Origin: JACKAQ01 sp020634975 [NCBI: Calditrichia bacterium]
Lineage (GTDB): Bacteria; Calditrichota; Calditrichia; RBG-13-44-9
Assembly: GCA_020634975.1 (NCBI GenBank)
Contig: JACKAQ010000003.1
Coordinates: forward strand, 124,001-188,000
Reading direction: 5' to 3'
Length of the DNA stretch: 64,000 nucleotides
The notes beneath the pieces are model-generated. The model saw only the letters and a list, made by a program, of their open reading frames with translations. It was not told where the DNA came from and did not search any database. This document shows positions 26,594 to 34,901 of this stretch, piece by piece. Positions within the stretch are counted from its first letter, which is position 1. Every line of letters begins with the position of its first letter. Position numbers and translations under genes: made by a program.

Positions 26594-28690
26594 ATGACCC
26601 AACCACCAAAAATCTCCGTCGTCATCGTCAATTATAATGTGAAGGAATATCTGGAGCAGGCGCTGATCTCGCTGCAACGGGCGCTCTCCGGCATTTCCAA
26701 CGAGATTTTTGTGGTGGATAACGCTTCAATTGACGGCAGCGTGGCGCACATCCGCCAGCGCTTTCCGGGGGTGAACATCATCGAAAGCAGCGAAAATCTG
26801 GGATTCGGTAAAGCCAACAATCTGGCGTTGGCGCAGGTTCGCGGCGAGTTTGTGGTGCTCATCAATCCCGATACGGTCGTGCAGGAAGACACCTTCACCG
26901 CGCTGCTCGATTTTTTCGAAAAGCAGCCGGACGCGGGCGCGGCAACCTGCAAAATCATCAACCCGGACGGCTCGTTTTCCATCGATTGCCGGCACAATAT
27001 TCCCACGCCGATCGACGCATTCTGGAAGGTGATCGGCTTCAGCAAGTTGTTCCCGAAAAGCAAAATTTTCGCCCGCTACCACCTCACCTATCTCGACACC
27101 GAGCAAACCTATCCGGTACCCGCGATTTCCGGCTCTTTTATGATGATCAAAAAATCGGTGCTGGATGAGATCGGGCATTTCGATGAGCGCTTTTTTATGT
27201 ATTGCGAAGACATCGATTTGTGTCACCGTATCGGGCAGAGCGGGCAAAAAATCTGGTATGTGCCCACTTCGCAAATCATTCATTACAAAGGCGAAAGCAC
27301 CAAAAAAAACAACATCGATTATGTGGTCACATTCAACAAAGCGCTCTACCAGTTTTTTGAGAAACATTACGCAAATCGCACATTATCGCCGTTTAGATGG
27401 CTGATCATCGCCGGAATAATGGCGCGGGGACTAGTTGTGTATCTGCGCAATTTTTTGCGCGAGCACTTTCCGTTGGTGCTGGATACGGTCATTTTGAACA
27501 TCGTTGTGCTGCTCTCGTTCATCGTGCGGATGGAGCTGAAACACGGCTTTCAGTGGGCTGCGGTTTGGGAGCAATATTGGGTGATCCACCTGATTTCCAC
27601 GGTGTTTTTTTGGGGCAGCGTGTATTATCTGGAGGTGCATCCGCACCACCGGTTTTCTATTCAGGGCATCATCAAAGCGAATGTGATTACGTTTACGTTG
27701 CTGGCGTCGCTCACGTTTTTTTTCAAACAATTCGGCTATTCGCGGATGGTGGTGCTCATCGCCGCGATGTTCTCACCGCTGTTCATGATTTTGTGGCGGT
27801 TTATTCTGAAACGCTTTTATCGCGGCGATACGGCGGCGTGGGGCAAGGATTTGTTCAGTCGCCCGACCATCATCGTTGGCAGCGGCGATGAGGTGCGCAA
27901 GCTCTATCAAAAAATTCGCGAGCTGCGCGATTTGAGCTACGATCTGCTCGGCGTGGTGACGGAAAATGCGCCTGAAAACGGCGTTTCCACAGAACAGGTG
28001 CCGGTGCTCGGCAAAATGGCCAATTTGCGGGAAATCGTGAAATTCCATCGCGTTCGGCAGATCATTTTCGCATCGGAAAAGCTGAGTTACGAACAGATTT
28101 TGCGCACAATGAGCGAGCTGGAAATGCCCGCCATCGAATACAAAATTGCCCCATCCAATCAGGAAGTGGTGATCGGCAAATCGTCCATCGAACGGCTGGA
28201 TGACTATCCGCTGCTGGATATCGATTATGGCATCGGAAAGCCGTTCAATCGCGCAGTGAAGCGCATGTTCGATGTGTTTCTCGCGTGGATATTGTTGCTG
28301 TTCACTGCGGCAATCGCGCTGCCGGGAATTTTTTTCCGGCGAAAAAAACTCACCCGCCATACCCTTCGCCATTCAAAAACGAATCGGATAAGCTATTGGA
28401 AAATCAGCAGTTCCGCAGACAATTCATTGGCGAATCGCTGGCTAAAATGGTGGGCGGTGTTTCGCGGCGAGCTCACGTTTGTCGGTGCGCCCATCGAACC
28501 GCTTCCCGGTGAAAATCCGAAATCGCGGAAAAGCTTCGGCTATCAACCCGGACTCACCGGATTGGTGCAAATTAATCGTCACAAAATTCTCGCACCGGAC
28601 GATGTGGAAAAATATCATTTATTTTATATGAAAAACCAGTCGCTGCTGCTCGATCTGGAAATTATCGTAAAGGCGTTGCTGGGTAAATAA
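26594..28690 (+). CDS. GT2 glycosyltransferase fused to a CoA-binding/degenerate PGT module
   Basis: Residues 1-240 are a family 2 glycosyltransferase of the rhamnosyltransferase-like type: [22 protein letters not shown], the NPDTV donor-sugar motif (91-95) and [13 protein letters not shown]. From about 265 come four or five membrane helices, a Rossmann-like CoA-binding domain ([13 protein letters not shown], about 425), and from about 550 a glycosylphosphotransferase-like domain ([14 protein letters not shown]). The latter ends well ([13 protein letters not shown]) but its catalytic segment reads [18 protein letters not shown], with no Asp-Glu pair, so it should be inactive. The architecture repeats that of the gene before it with the N-terminal enzyme exchanged. 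It probably adds the next sugar. Confidence 0.88.
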   Translation: MTQPPKISVVIVNYNVKEYLEQALISLQRALSGISNEIFVVDNASIDGSVAHIRQRFPGVNIIESSENLGFGKANNLALAQVRGEFVVLINPDTVVQEDTFTALLDFFEKQPDAGAATCKIINPDGSFSIDCRHNIPTPIDAFWKVIGFSKLFPKSKIFARYHLTYLDTEQTYPVPAISGSFMMIKKSVLDEIGHFDERFFMYCEDIDLCHRIGQSGQKIWYVPTSQIIHYKGESTKKNNIDYVVTFNKALYQFFEKHYANRTLSPFRWLIIAGIMARGLVVYLRNFLREHFPLVLDTVILNIVVLLSFIVRMELKHGFQWAAVWEQYWVIHLISTVFFWGSVYYLEVHPHHRFSIQGIIKANVITFTLLASLTFFFKQFGYSRMVVLIAAMFSPLFMILWRFILKRFYRGDTAAWGKDLFSRPTIIVGSGDEVRKLYQKIRELRDLSYDLLGVVTENAPENGVSTEQVPVLGKMANLREIVKFHRVRQIIFASEKLSYEQILRTMSELEMPAIEYKIAPSNQEVVIGKSSIERLDDYPLLDIDYGIGKPFNRAVKRMFDVFLAWILLLFTAAIALPGIFFRRKKLTRHTLRHSKTNRISYWKISSSADNSLANRWLKWWAVFRGELTFVGAPIEPLPGENPKSRKSFGYQPGLTGLVQINRHKILAPDDVEKYHLFYMKNQSLLLDLEIIVKALLGK

Positions 28691-28725
28691 TTCGCGCCGG
28701 ATGGCTTCAACTCACAAAAATTGCA

Positions 28726-28749
28726 CAAGAAAATTCATCTTGATTTTTC
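28726..28749 (+). terminator. Possible weak terminator
   Basis: Five-base stem CAAGA/TCTTG with a seven-base loop, followed by ATTTTT, just after the GT2 fusion gene. Short stem, so uncertain. Confidence 0.35.
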
Positions 28750-28812
28750 CACAGGATGCAGATATATTATTCGGCTGTGTGTGTTCAAACAACCATTGTG
28801 GAGACATGAATT

Positions 28813-29244
28813 ATGAAGGGTGCACGTATTTTCGGAATCGTCGTTTTTGGATGGCTGTTATTGTTTGCGTGTAGTAAACAAAAATTGAGCGAAACGGACT
28901 ATTTCGGTAAAGCAAACGAGTATATGGAACAGCAAAACTGGACGGAAGCTGAAGCCAGTTTTTTGAGCTTGCTGAAAGAATATCCGGATGGCATGTTTAC
29001 CGCACGTTCGCTGTTTATGGTTGGCTATCTGAACGCCAATCACCTGAAAGATCTGGAAAAAGCAAAAACCTATTATAACGATTTTATTCAGAAATTTCCG
29101 GAAAATGAACTGGTAACTGCAGCAAAATATGAGCTGGAACATCTCGGAAAAAACCCGGATGAACTGCCGTTTCTGAACGACAGCGAATCGTCCGGCACTG
29201 CAGCCGAAACGAATAGTTCCCAGGCTCAAAAAACATCAAATTAG
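28813..29244 (+). CDS. TPR lipoprotein (BamD/YbgF-like)
   Basis: A 143-residue lipoprotein: signal with lipobox LLFAC (Cys20), then two tetratricopeptide-like helix pairs (YFGKANEYMEQQNWTEAEASFLS, and AKTYYNDFIQKFPENELVTAAKYEL) of the kind found in BamD and YbgF, and a Ser/Thr-rich tail. It is probably periplasmic, anchored in a membrane, and a scaffold protein. A promoter must lie in the 122-base gap before it, and a strong terminator follows, so it is a single-gene unit ahead of the Bat operon. Confidence 0.8.
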   Translation: MKGARIFGIVVFGWLLLFACSKQKLSETDYFGKANEYMEQQNWTEAEASFLSLLKEYPDGMFTARSLFMVGYLNANHLKDLEKAKTYYNDFIQKFPENELVTAAKYELEHLGKNPDELPFLNDSESSGTAAETNSSQAQKTSN

Positions 29245-29266
29245 CATTGTTTTTTATCAATTTATA

Positions 29267-29300
29267 AAAGGGGTGTGGCAGGTAAACTTCACCCCTTTTT
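29267..29300 (+). terminator. Rho-independent terminator
   Basis: Stem AAAGGGGTG / CACCCCTTT (29267-29275 and 29290-29298) followed by TT; ends the TPR lipoprotein unit. Confidence 0.8.
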
Positions 29301-29394
29301 GCATTCTGTCGAATCCGGTAATCTGATATCAATTCCGTTTCATACTCACAGCGCACTGATGGGTTGGTTGAGTAAATTGTTTTGCGGTTCAACA

Positions 29395-30339
29395 ATGAAA
29401 AAAATCTCTGTTCGATTTTCAACGATATATTTTTTTGCGCTTTTGAGTTGCCAATCGTGGGGATTAACCGGATTGCAGGCGCAAACCCCGGATAGCACGG
29501 CAAATCCGGTGACGATCGTCCTGAAAACCTACCTCGAAAAAAATGAAATTCCTCAAAATCAGATGTTTAATTTTAACATCGAATTATCGTGGGTTGGCGA
29601 TATCAGCCGCTATCAAATTGTGCAAATCCCCCAACCGCGACTCGATAATCTGATGCTCGAAGGCAGCGGCTCCGCCAATCGGCAGGACCAGCTTTCGGAC
29701 GGGCAATTGCGCTCCACAAAAACCATCATGTTCGAGTTAAAACCGGTTTCGGTCGGCGACGGCTTTATCGAAAGTATGGAAGTTCGCTATCGCGATTCGC
29801 AAACCGGCGAAACAGACGTGCTCCATTCCCAACGCATTTTTGTGAAAATTACCGAACCGCTGCCGGACATCACCGGCGGGCTAAAGGGTGTTATCTATAT
29901 TGTGCTGCTAATTATTTTTGGTGCAACGGTCGGCTATTTCCTGTTCATTTTTTTGCAAAAACGGAAATCGCGGCAATCGGAAAACAATGAAAATTTCACA
30001 CGGGAAGCTCAATATTTACAACGAATTACCCAGGAAGTTGACCCCAAAGGCAAAAATCTCCGCGAGATGTTTTTGCGGTTGGGTTCCATTTTCCGGGAAT
30101 ATCTCTCCGGCACAATGGATGTTTCCGGTGCAGCCAACGCAAAGGATTGGTTGAACCTTTTGCAACAAAATGGTGTAGATACAAATGAATTAAAAAAGTT
30201 GGAACCGTTTTTCACTAAAATCGATATGATTAAATTTGGCGGGGATGACATCGATCCGCTGACATTTGCAAATTTATGTGAGACAGTCGAAGAATTTTTA
30301 AAATATCGCCAAACGCAACAGGCTAAAACAGTAAAATGA
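29395..30339 (+). CDS. BatD-like membrane protein, first gene of the Bat operon
   Basis: A 314-residue protein with signal peptide (MKKISVRFSTIYFFALLS... LQAQ), a BatD-like beta domain (VTIVLKTYLEKNEIPQNQMFNFNIELSW... VQIPQPRLDNLMLEGSG), a single membrane helix (about 185-210, VIYIVLLIIFGATVGYFLFIF) and a cytoplasmic helical part. I chose the ATG at 29395 because the signal peptide begins there; the longer in-frame start at 29275 lies inside the terminator hairpin. The stop overlaps the moxR start (ATGA). BatD proteins are membrane partners of the BatA/BatB von Willebrand proteins. Confidence 0.8.
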   Translation: MKKISVRFSTIYFFALLSCQSWGLTGLQAQTPDSTANPVTIVLKTYLEKNEIPQNQMFNFNIELSWVGDISRYQIVQIPQPRLDNLMLEGSGSANRQDQLSDGQLRSTKTIMFELKPVSVGDGFIESMEVRYRDSQTGETDVLHSQRIFVKITEPLPDITGGLKGVIYIVLLIIFGATVGYFLFIFLQKRKSRQSENNENFTREAQYLQRITQEVDPKGKNLREMFLRLGSIFREYLSGTMDVSGAANAKDWLNLLQQNGVDTNELKKLEPFFTKIDMIKFGGDDIDPLTFANLCETVEEFLKYRQTQQAKTVK

Positions 30340-31337
30340 GGGAAACGATGCAATTGGACATTCAGGCAATTAACGAAAAAATCCATCAGGAAAGTGCATT
30401 CGTCGATAAAGTTACCGCAGAAGTCGGCAAAGTGATTGTCGGGCAAAAATATATGGTGGAGCGACTGCTGATCGGCTTGCTGAGCAACGGTCACGTGCTG
30501 CTGGAAGGTGTGCCGGGACTGGCAAAAACGCTGACTGTCAACACGCTGGCGCGGATCATCGATTGCAAATTCCAGCGCATCCAGTTTACGCCGGATCTGC
30601 TGCCGGCAGACTTGCTCGGCACGTTGATTTACAACCAGCGTAACGGCGAATTTATCACCCATAAAGGTCCCATTTTTTCCAATCTTATTTTGGCAGACGA
30701 AATCAACCGTTCCCCCGCAAAAGTGCAAAGCGCGCTATTGGAAGCGATGCAGGAACGACAGGTGACGATTGGTGACAAAACTTATCCGCTGGAAAATCCG
30801 TTTTTGGTGCTCGCCACCCAAAACCCGATCGAACAGGAAGGCACCTATCCCCTGCCGGAAGCGCAGGTGGATCGTTTTATGCTGAAGCTGAAAGTCGGTT
30901 ATCCTTCCCGTGACGAGGAGCTGGAAATCATCCGCCGGATGAGCGACGGCGCTCCGCCCGAACCCACAGCACAGGTGAGCCCGAAAGATATTCTCCGTGC
31001 CCGCAAAGTGGTGGACGAAGTGTATATCGATGAAAAAATTGAGCGCTATATTATTGATATCGTTTTCGCAACTCGTGAGCCGGAAGCCTACGGCGCGAAA
31101 GATCTGAAGCCGCTGATTGCCTTCGGCGCATCGCCGCGCGCATCAATCAACCTGAAACGCGCTGCCAAAGCCCACGCATTTTTGCGCCGTCGCGGATACG
31201 TTACGCCAGAGGATGTGAAAGCGATCGGGCTGGATGTGCTGCGCCATCGCGTGATTGTCACGTTTGAAGCGGAAGCCGAAGAAGTGACATCGGAAGATGT
31301 GGTGCGCAAAGTGCTCAATCAGGTGGAAGTGCCCTAA
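30336..31337 (+). CDS. MoxR-family AAA+ ATPase
   Basis: MoxR ATPases act as chaperones that remodel von Willebrand factor A protein complexes. Walker A is GVPGLAKT (58-65), Walker B LADEINRSPAKVQSALLEAMQERQV, sensor 1 VLATQNPIEQEGTYPLPEAQVDRF, and the C-terminal lid carries GASPRASINLKRAAKAHAFLRRRGYVTPEDV; each is near-consensus for the family. The ATG at 30336 overlaps the upstream stop. A second ATG at 30348 has a GAGGGA site and could be the real start, four codons shorter. It is followed by DUF58 and vWA genes, the classic MoxR-Bat order. Confidence 0.93.
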   Translation: MRETMQLDIQAINEKIHQESAFVDKVTAEVGKVIVGQKYMVERLLIGLLSNGHVLLEGVPGLAKTLTVNTLARIIDCKFQRIQFTPDLLPADLLGTLIYNQRNGEFITHKGPIFSNLILADEINRSPAKVQSALLEAMQERQVTIGDKTYPLENPFLVLATQNPIEQEGTYPLPEAQVDRFMLKLKVGYPSRDEELEIIRRMSDGAPPEPTAQVSPKDILRARKVVDEVYIDEKIERYIIDIVFATREPEAYGAKDLKPLIAFGASPRASINLKRAAKAHAFLRRRGYVTPEDVKAIGLDVLRHRVIVTFEAEAEEVTSEDVVRKVLNQVEVP

Positions 31338-31375
31338 CGGGAAGGAAAAAGGATAAAGGGAAAAGGATAAAGTAG

Positions 31376-31395
31376 GGAACGGTCGCGACCGTTCC
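31376..31395. repeat. Perfect 20-bp palindrome
   Basis: GGAACGGTCG followed by its exact reverse complement, in the 84-base gap between moxR and the DUF58 gene. It directly follows a GGATAAA tract (31343-31373). It could be an operator, an RNA hairpin or a repeat remnant; part of it (GACCGTTCC) is echoed at 60071. Confidence 0.6.
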
Positions 31396-31421
31396 GGAAA
31401 AATATCGAAACACATAAATCA

Positions 31422-32315
31422 ATGGAAACAAAAGAGTTACTAAAAAAAGTCCGGCAGATTGAGCTGAGCATTCGCGGCGTGGTGAACGAGGTGTTCGCCG
31501 GTGAATATCACTCGGTGTTCAAAGGTCGCGGGATGGAATTTGCGGAAGTGCGCGAATATCTGGCCGGCGACGACGTCCGCAATATCGACTGGAACGTATC
31601 CGCCCGGATGAATCACCCTTTCGTGAAAGTGTTCGACGAGGAACGCGAACTCACTGTGATGGTGCTGTTCGATGTGAGTGCGTCCGGCGCTTTCGGCACG
31701 CGCGGTCAGCAAAAATCGGAAATCGCAACGGAAATTTCCGCGCTGCTGGCAGCATCCGCCATCAAAAATAATGACAAAGTCGGGCTGATTATTTTTAGTG
31801 ATAAAATCGAAAAATTTGTGCCGCCGCGAAAAGGTCGCCAGCACGTGCTGCGCGTCATTCGCGAACTGCTGTTTTACGAAGATCCGGACAACATTCCCCG
31901 CACGCCGAAAACGGACATCGCCGTTGCGCTGCAATACATGAACCAGATTTTGAAACGCCGCGCAACCGTGTTTTTGATCAGCGATTTTGTGGCGGAAGAT
32001 TACGAAAAAGATTTGCAAATCGCCAATAAACGGCACGATCTGGTGGCGTTGCATATCATCGATCCGCTGGAGGAGCAACTTCCCGGCGTTGGCCTGGTTG
32101 AAATGCAGGATCTGGAAACCGGCGAATTTATGCTCGTCGATACCGGTGCCGAATCGCTCCGCAAACAATACGCCGATACCGCCCAAAAAGAGAAATCCCG
32201 GCTGGCGCGTTTTTTCAAAACCAACGGTATCGATTACATCGATATTTACACCCATCAATCGTATGTGAAACCGTTGACCAAATTTTTCCGCATGCGCGCA
32301 CGCCGGATCCGGTGA
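31422..32315 (+). CDS. DUF58 (vWA-like) protein of the Bat operon
   Basis: A 297-residue cytoplasmic protein of the DUF58 family. The marker block is GRGMEFAEVREYLAGDDVRNIDWNVSAR (split here only by function: GRGMEF, REYLAGDDVR, IDWNVSARM), followed by a von Willebrand-like region with FDVSASGAFG as the metal-site motif and VFLISDFVAE. DUF58 proteins always go with MoxR and are thought to be its clients. The ATG has no strong ribosome site, but the frame and family start (ELLKKVRQIELSIRGVVNEVFAGEYHS) agree. Confidence 0.92.
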   Translation: METKELLKKVRQIELSIRGVVNEVFAGEYHSVFKGRGMEFAEVREYLAGDDVRNIDWNVSARMNHPFVKVFDEERELTVMVLFDVSASGAFGTRGQQKSEIATEISALLAASAIKNNDKVGLIIFSDKIEKFVPPRKGRQHVLRVIRELLFYEDPDNIPRTPKTDIAVALQYMNQILKRRATVFLISDFVAEDYEKDLQIANKRHDLVALHIIDPLEEQLPGVGLVEMQDLETGEFMLVDTGAESLRKQYADTAQKEKSRLARFFKTNGIDYIDIYTHQSYVKPLTKFFRMRARRIR

Positions 32316-32432
32316 TCGTAGCGTAGCATCTATGATAAGCGGTTTGAAAACAAAATGATCAACAATTATTGGATCGCGAGATTCTCAGAAAAATATGCGT
32401 TCAAAGCAGGAGCTTTGAACGAGGCCGTGAAA

Positions 32433-33437
32433 ATGAACAATAGATATCTCACATATTTTCAACTATTTATCGCAGCGATTGCGATGCTGTTTTCCGCCGC
32501 AATTTTCGCGCAATCATCGCTGATTGAAGTGAAGGCGAGCGTGGATAAAACCGTGCTCACCGTTGGCGATCCGATCAAATATTCGCTGGAAATTAATCGC
32601 CGCGAGGGCGTTGAACTGCGCGATCCCGCCAAAGGTAGCAACATTGGCGCGTTCGAAGTTCGCGAATTTCAGCCGTTGCCGGAACGTCGCGAGGGCAACC
32701 GGATCATCCAGAAATTTGAATACACGCTGGCGGTTTACGACACCGGCACATATATCATCCCCTCCTACCCTGTCGCGTTTTTGCCGCCGGATTCGCTGTC
32801 GGATGGCGATTACCAAATTATCGATGCAGACCCGATCACCATCACCGTGAAAAGCGTTATCGAAGCGGAGAATGCGGAATTGGAGGACATTCGTCCGCCG
32901 TTCGGATTGCCCGGAAACCGTTGGTGGATATGGGCAATTGTGGCTGCGCTGCTGATTGGTTTGGCGGTGTGGTATTTCTTCTTCCGCAAAAAAACCGATC
33001 GCCCGAAAGCGCTGTTCAAAAAAGAGGTGATTCGCCCGGCACACGAAATTGCGTTGGAAGAACTGGATCATCTGCTGCAATCCGATTTGCTGAAAACCGG
33101 CAAACACAAAGCATTTTATTCCATTTTGTCGGATATTTTGCGGCGATATGTGGAGGGTCGATTTTACATTCGCGCGTTGGAGGAAACCACCGGCGAGCTG
33201 GTCGAATCGCTGGAACAAAGCCAGATCGAATCGCAACAGGCAACGCATGCGATTGATGCGCTGCACATGTGCGATCTGGTGAAGTTTGCCAAATTTATTC
33301 CCGGCAGCGACGACACGGACAAAACCGTGGCGCTGGTGCGGAAATTTATCGAGGAAACACGGCTGGAATTTGCTGCTGTTGAGAAAATGCAGCGTATCGA
33401 GCCGGCTGAAACGGAATCAAAAACGGTCAATTCATAA
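32433..33437 (+). CDS. BatD/DUF4381-like membrane protein
   Basis: A 334-residue protein from the ATG at 32433, which is preceded by CGAGG and opens a signal peptide (YLTYFQLFIAAIAMLFSAAIFAQ); the longer frame from 32355 has no such support. A beta domain (IEVKASVDKTVLTVGDPIKYSLEI) is followed by one membrane helix (WWIWAIVAALLIGLAVWYFFF, about 195) and a cytoplasmic helical domain ending before a three-base gap to batA. Placement between DUF58 and BatA is that of DUF4381-type proteins. It repeats the architecture of the first gene of the operon, so the operon holds three BatD-like proteins. Confidence 0.8.
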   Translation: MNNRYLTYFQLFIAAIAMLFSAAIFAQSSLIEVKASVDKTVLTVGDPIKYSLEINRREGVELRDPAKGSNIGAFEVREFQPLPERREGNRIIQKFEYTLAVYDTGTYIIPSYPVAFLPPDSLSDGDYQIIDADPITITVKSVIEAENAELEDIRPPFGLPGNRWWIWAIVAALLIGLAVWYFFFRKKTDRPKALFKKEVIRPAHEIALEELDHLLQSDLLKTGKHKAFYSILSDILRRYVEGRFYIRALEETTGELVESLEQSQIESQQATHAIDALHMCDLVKFAKFIPGSDDTDKTVALVRKFIEETRLEFAAVEKMQRIEPAETESKTVNS

Positions 33438-33440
33438 ATT

Positions 33441-34430
33441 ATGTTTCGATTTGCAAATCCCGAATACCTTTTTTTGCTGCTCCTGCTCCCGTTGATCGCC
33501 ATTTATTATTGGCGAAAACGGATGAACGGGCAGGTCAATTTTTCGAGTTTGCGGCATATCAAAAAGCTGCCGAAAACGATTCGCCAAATTTTAGGTAACT
33601 ATTTGTATTGGCTGCAGTTAATCGGTCTCGGATTGCTGATTGTCGCGTTCGCCAGACCGCAGTCCGGCGCAAAGCAGGAAGAAGTGATCACCGAAGGTAT
33701 CGACATCATGCTGGTGGTGGATGTGAGCACATCGATGCTGGCGGAAGATTTCAAACCAAAAAACCGGCTCGGCGCCGCGAAAATGGTTGCCGAAGAATTT
33801 ATCGGCGGACGCATCAACGACCCGATCGGGTTGGTGATTTTCGCCCGCGAAGCGTTCAGCCAGTGCCCGCTGACGCTCGATTACGGCGTGCTCACCGATA
33901 TTCTCGAAAAAGTGGAAGTCGCCTCGGAAGCGTGGGACGGCACCGCGATGGGCAACGGGCTGGCAACCGCCGTTGCACGGTTGCAGGAAAGTCGCGCCAA
34001 AAGCAAAGTGGTCATCATGCTCACCGATGGCGAAAATAACGCCGGCGAAGTGGACCCGATCACCGCCGCGCAGGTCGCGCAAACGTTTGGCGTGCGCGTT
34101 TACACGATTGGCGCGGGCACTCGCGGCACCGCGATGTATCCGTTCAGCCATCCGCTGTTCGGCAAACAATACAAACCGATTCCGGTGGAAATCGATGAAG
34201 ATTTGCTCACCCGCATCGCCGAAACTACCGGCGGACAATATTTCCGCGCCACGGACACCCAAAAATTGCGCGATATTTACAAACAAATCGATGAATTGGA
34301 AAAAACCAAAATCGAGGTGAAAGAATATACGAAATACACAGAGTTGTTCGTTAATTACGCGTTGGCTGGATTGATTTTGCTGCTCATTGAGTTGATTTTG
34401 CGACACACGTATTTACGGCGGTTGCCGTAA
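33441..34430 (+). CDS. batA: BatA, von Willebrand factor A membrane protein
   Basis: A 329-residue inner-membrane protein: N-terminal BatA domain with two helices (FRFANPEYLFLLLLLPLIAIYY and YWLQLIGLGLLIVAFA), a vWA domain with an intact metal-ion site (DVSTSM, the Thr in AWDGTAMGNG, and LTDGENNAG), and a C-terminal helix (YALAGLILLLIELIL). In Bacteroides and Leptospira Bat proteins contribute to oxidative-stress survival; the mechanism is unclear. It starts three bases after the DUF4381-like gene and is separated from batB by the S23 insertion. Confidence 0.93.
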   Translation: MFRFANPEYLFLLLLLPLIAIYYWRKRMNGQVNFSSLRHIKKLPKTIRQILGNYLYWLQLIGLGLLIVAFARPQSGAKQEEVITEGIDIMLVVDVSTSMLAEDFKPKNRLGAAKMVAEEFIGGRINDPIGLVIFAREAFSQCPLTLDYGVLTDILEKVEVASEAWDGTAMGNGLATAVARLQESRAKSKVVIMLTDGENNAGEVDPITAAQVAQTFGVRVYTIGAGTRGTAMYPFSHPLFGKQYKPIPVEIDEDLLTRIAETTGGQYFRATDTQKLRDIYKQIDELEKTKIEVKEYTKYTELFVNYALAGLILLLIELILRHTYLRRLP

Positions 34431-34433
34431 ATT

Positions 34434-34892
34434 ATTGAATATTTTAGATTGAATATTGAATATTTTGGGGAATTATCACATACATACTGAAGTATCGAAT
34501 GCATGAATGCGGAACAACTCAAAGCCCGGACGAAGAACTTTGCGCATCGTTGTGTGAAATTGGCGCTTTCGCTGCCAAAAACCGGTCTGGGGAAACATTT
34601 AGGAAACCAGCTCATTCGATCATCGACATCCGTTGCTGCTAACTATCGGGCAGCGTGCGTTGCGCAATCAAAAGCTGCATTTGTCGCCAAATTAAGTATT
34701 GCATTGGAGGAAGCAGATGAATCCGTTTTTTGGGTTGAATTTATTCGGGATGAACATTTGTTCGATGATCATCGGTTGTTGGATTTATTGACAGAGGGAA
34801 AAGAAATCTGCTCGATTCTGGCAAGTTCCAGAAAATCTTCTACAAAACCTAAAGCCTTATAAATATTAAATATACAATTAAAAATATTAAAT
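34434..34892. repeat. AT-rich imperfect inverted repeats around the S23 gene
   Basis: The 32 bases at 34434-34465 (ATTGAATATTTTAGATTG...) match the reverse complement of 34861-34892 at 27 of 32 positions. They lie immediately outside the four-helix-bundle gene and begin four bases after the batA stop, so the gene plus flanks looks like an inserted cassette. Low base complexity weakens the case. Confidence 0.5.
34503..34862 (+). CDS. Four-helix-bundle protein (23S rRNA intervening-sequence, S23 family)
   Basis: A 119-residue helical protein with the S23 pattern: LKARTKNFAHRCVKLALSLP, GLGKHLGNQLIRSSTSVAANYRAA, and EADESVFWVEFIRDEHLF. The family was first seen inside intervening sequences of spirochaete 23S rRNA and also occurs as scattered chromosomal genes; members form pentamers of four-helix bundles and their role is not established. 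Here it splits batA from batB, with AT-rich inverted flanks, while the rest of the operon is tightly packed. An inserted gene is the simplest reading; it is on the same strand, so operon transcription could continue through it. Confidence 0.9.
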   Translation: MNAEQLKARTKNFAHRCVKLALSLPKTGLGKHLGNQLIRSSTSVAANYRAACVAQSKAAFVAKLSIALEEADESVFWVEFIRDEHLFDDHRLLDLLTEGKEICSILASSRKSSTKPKAL

Positions 34893-34901
34893 AGAAAAAC
34901 C

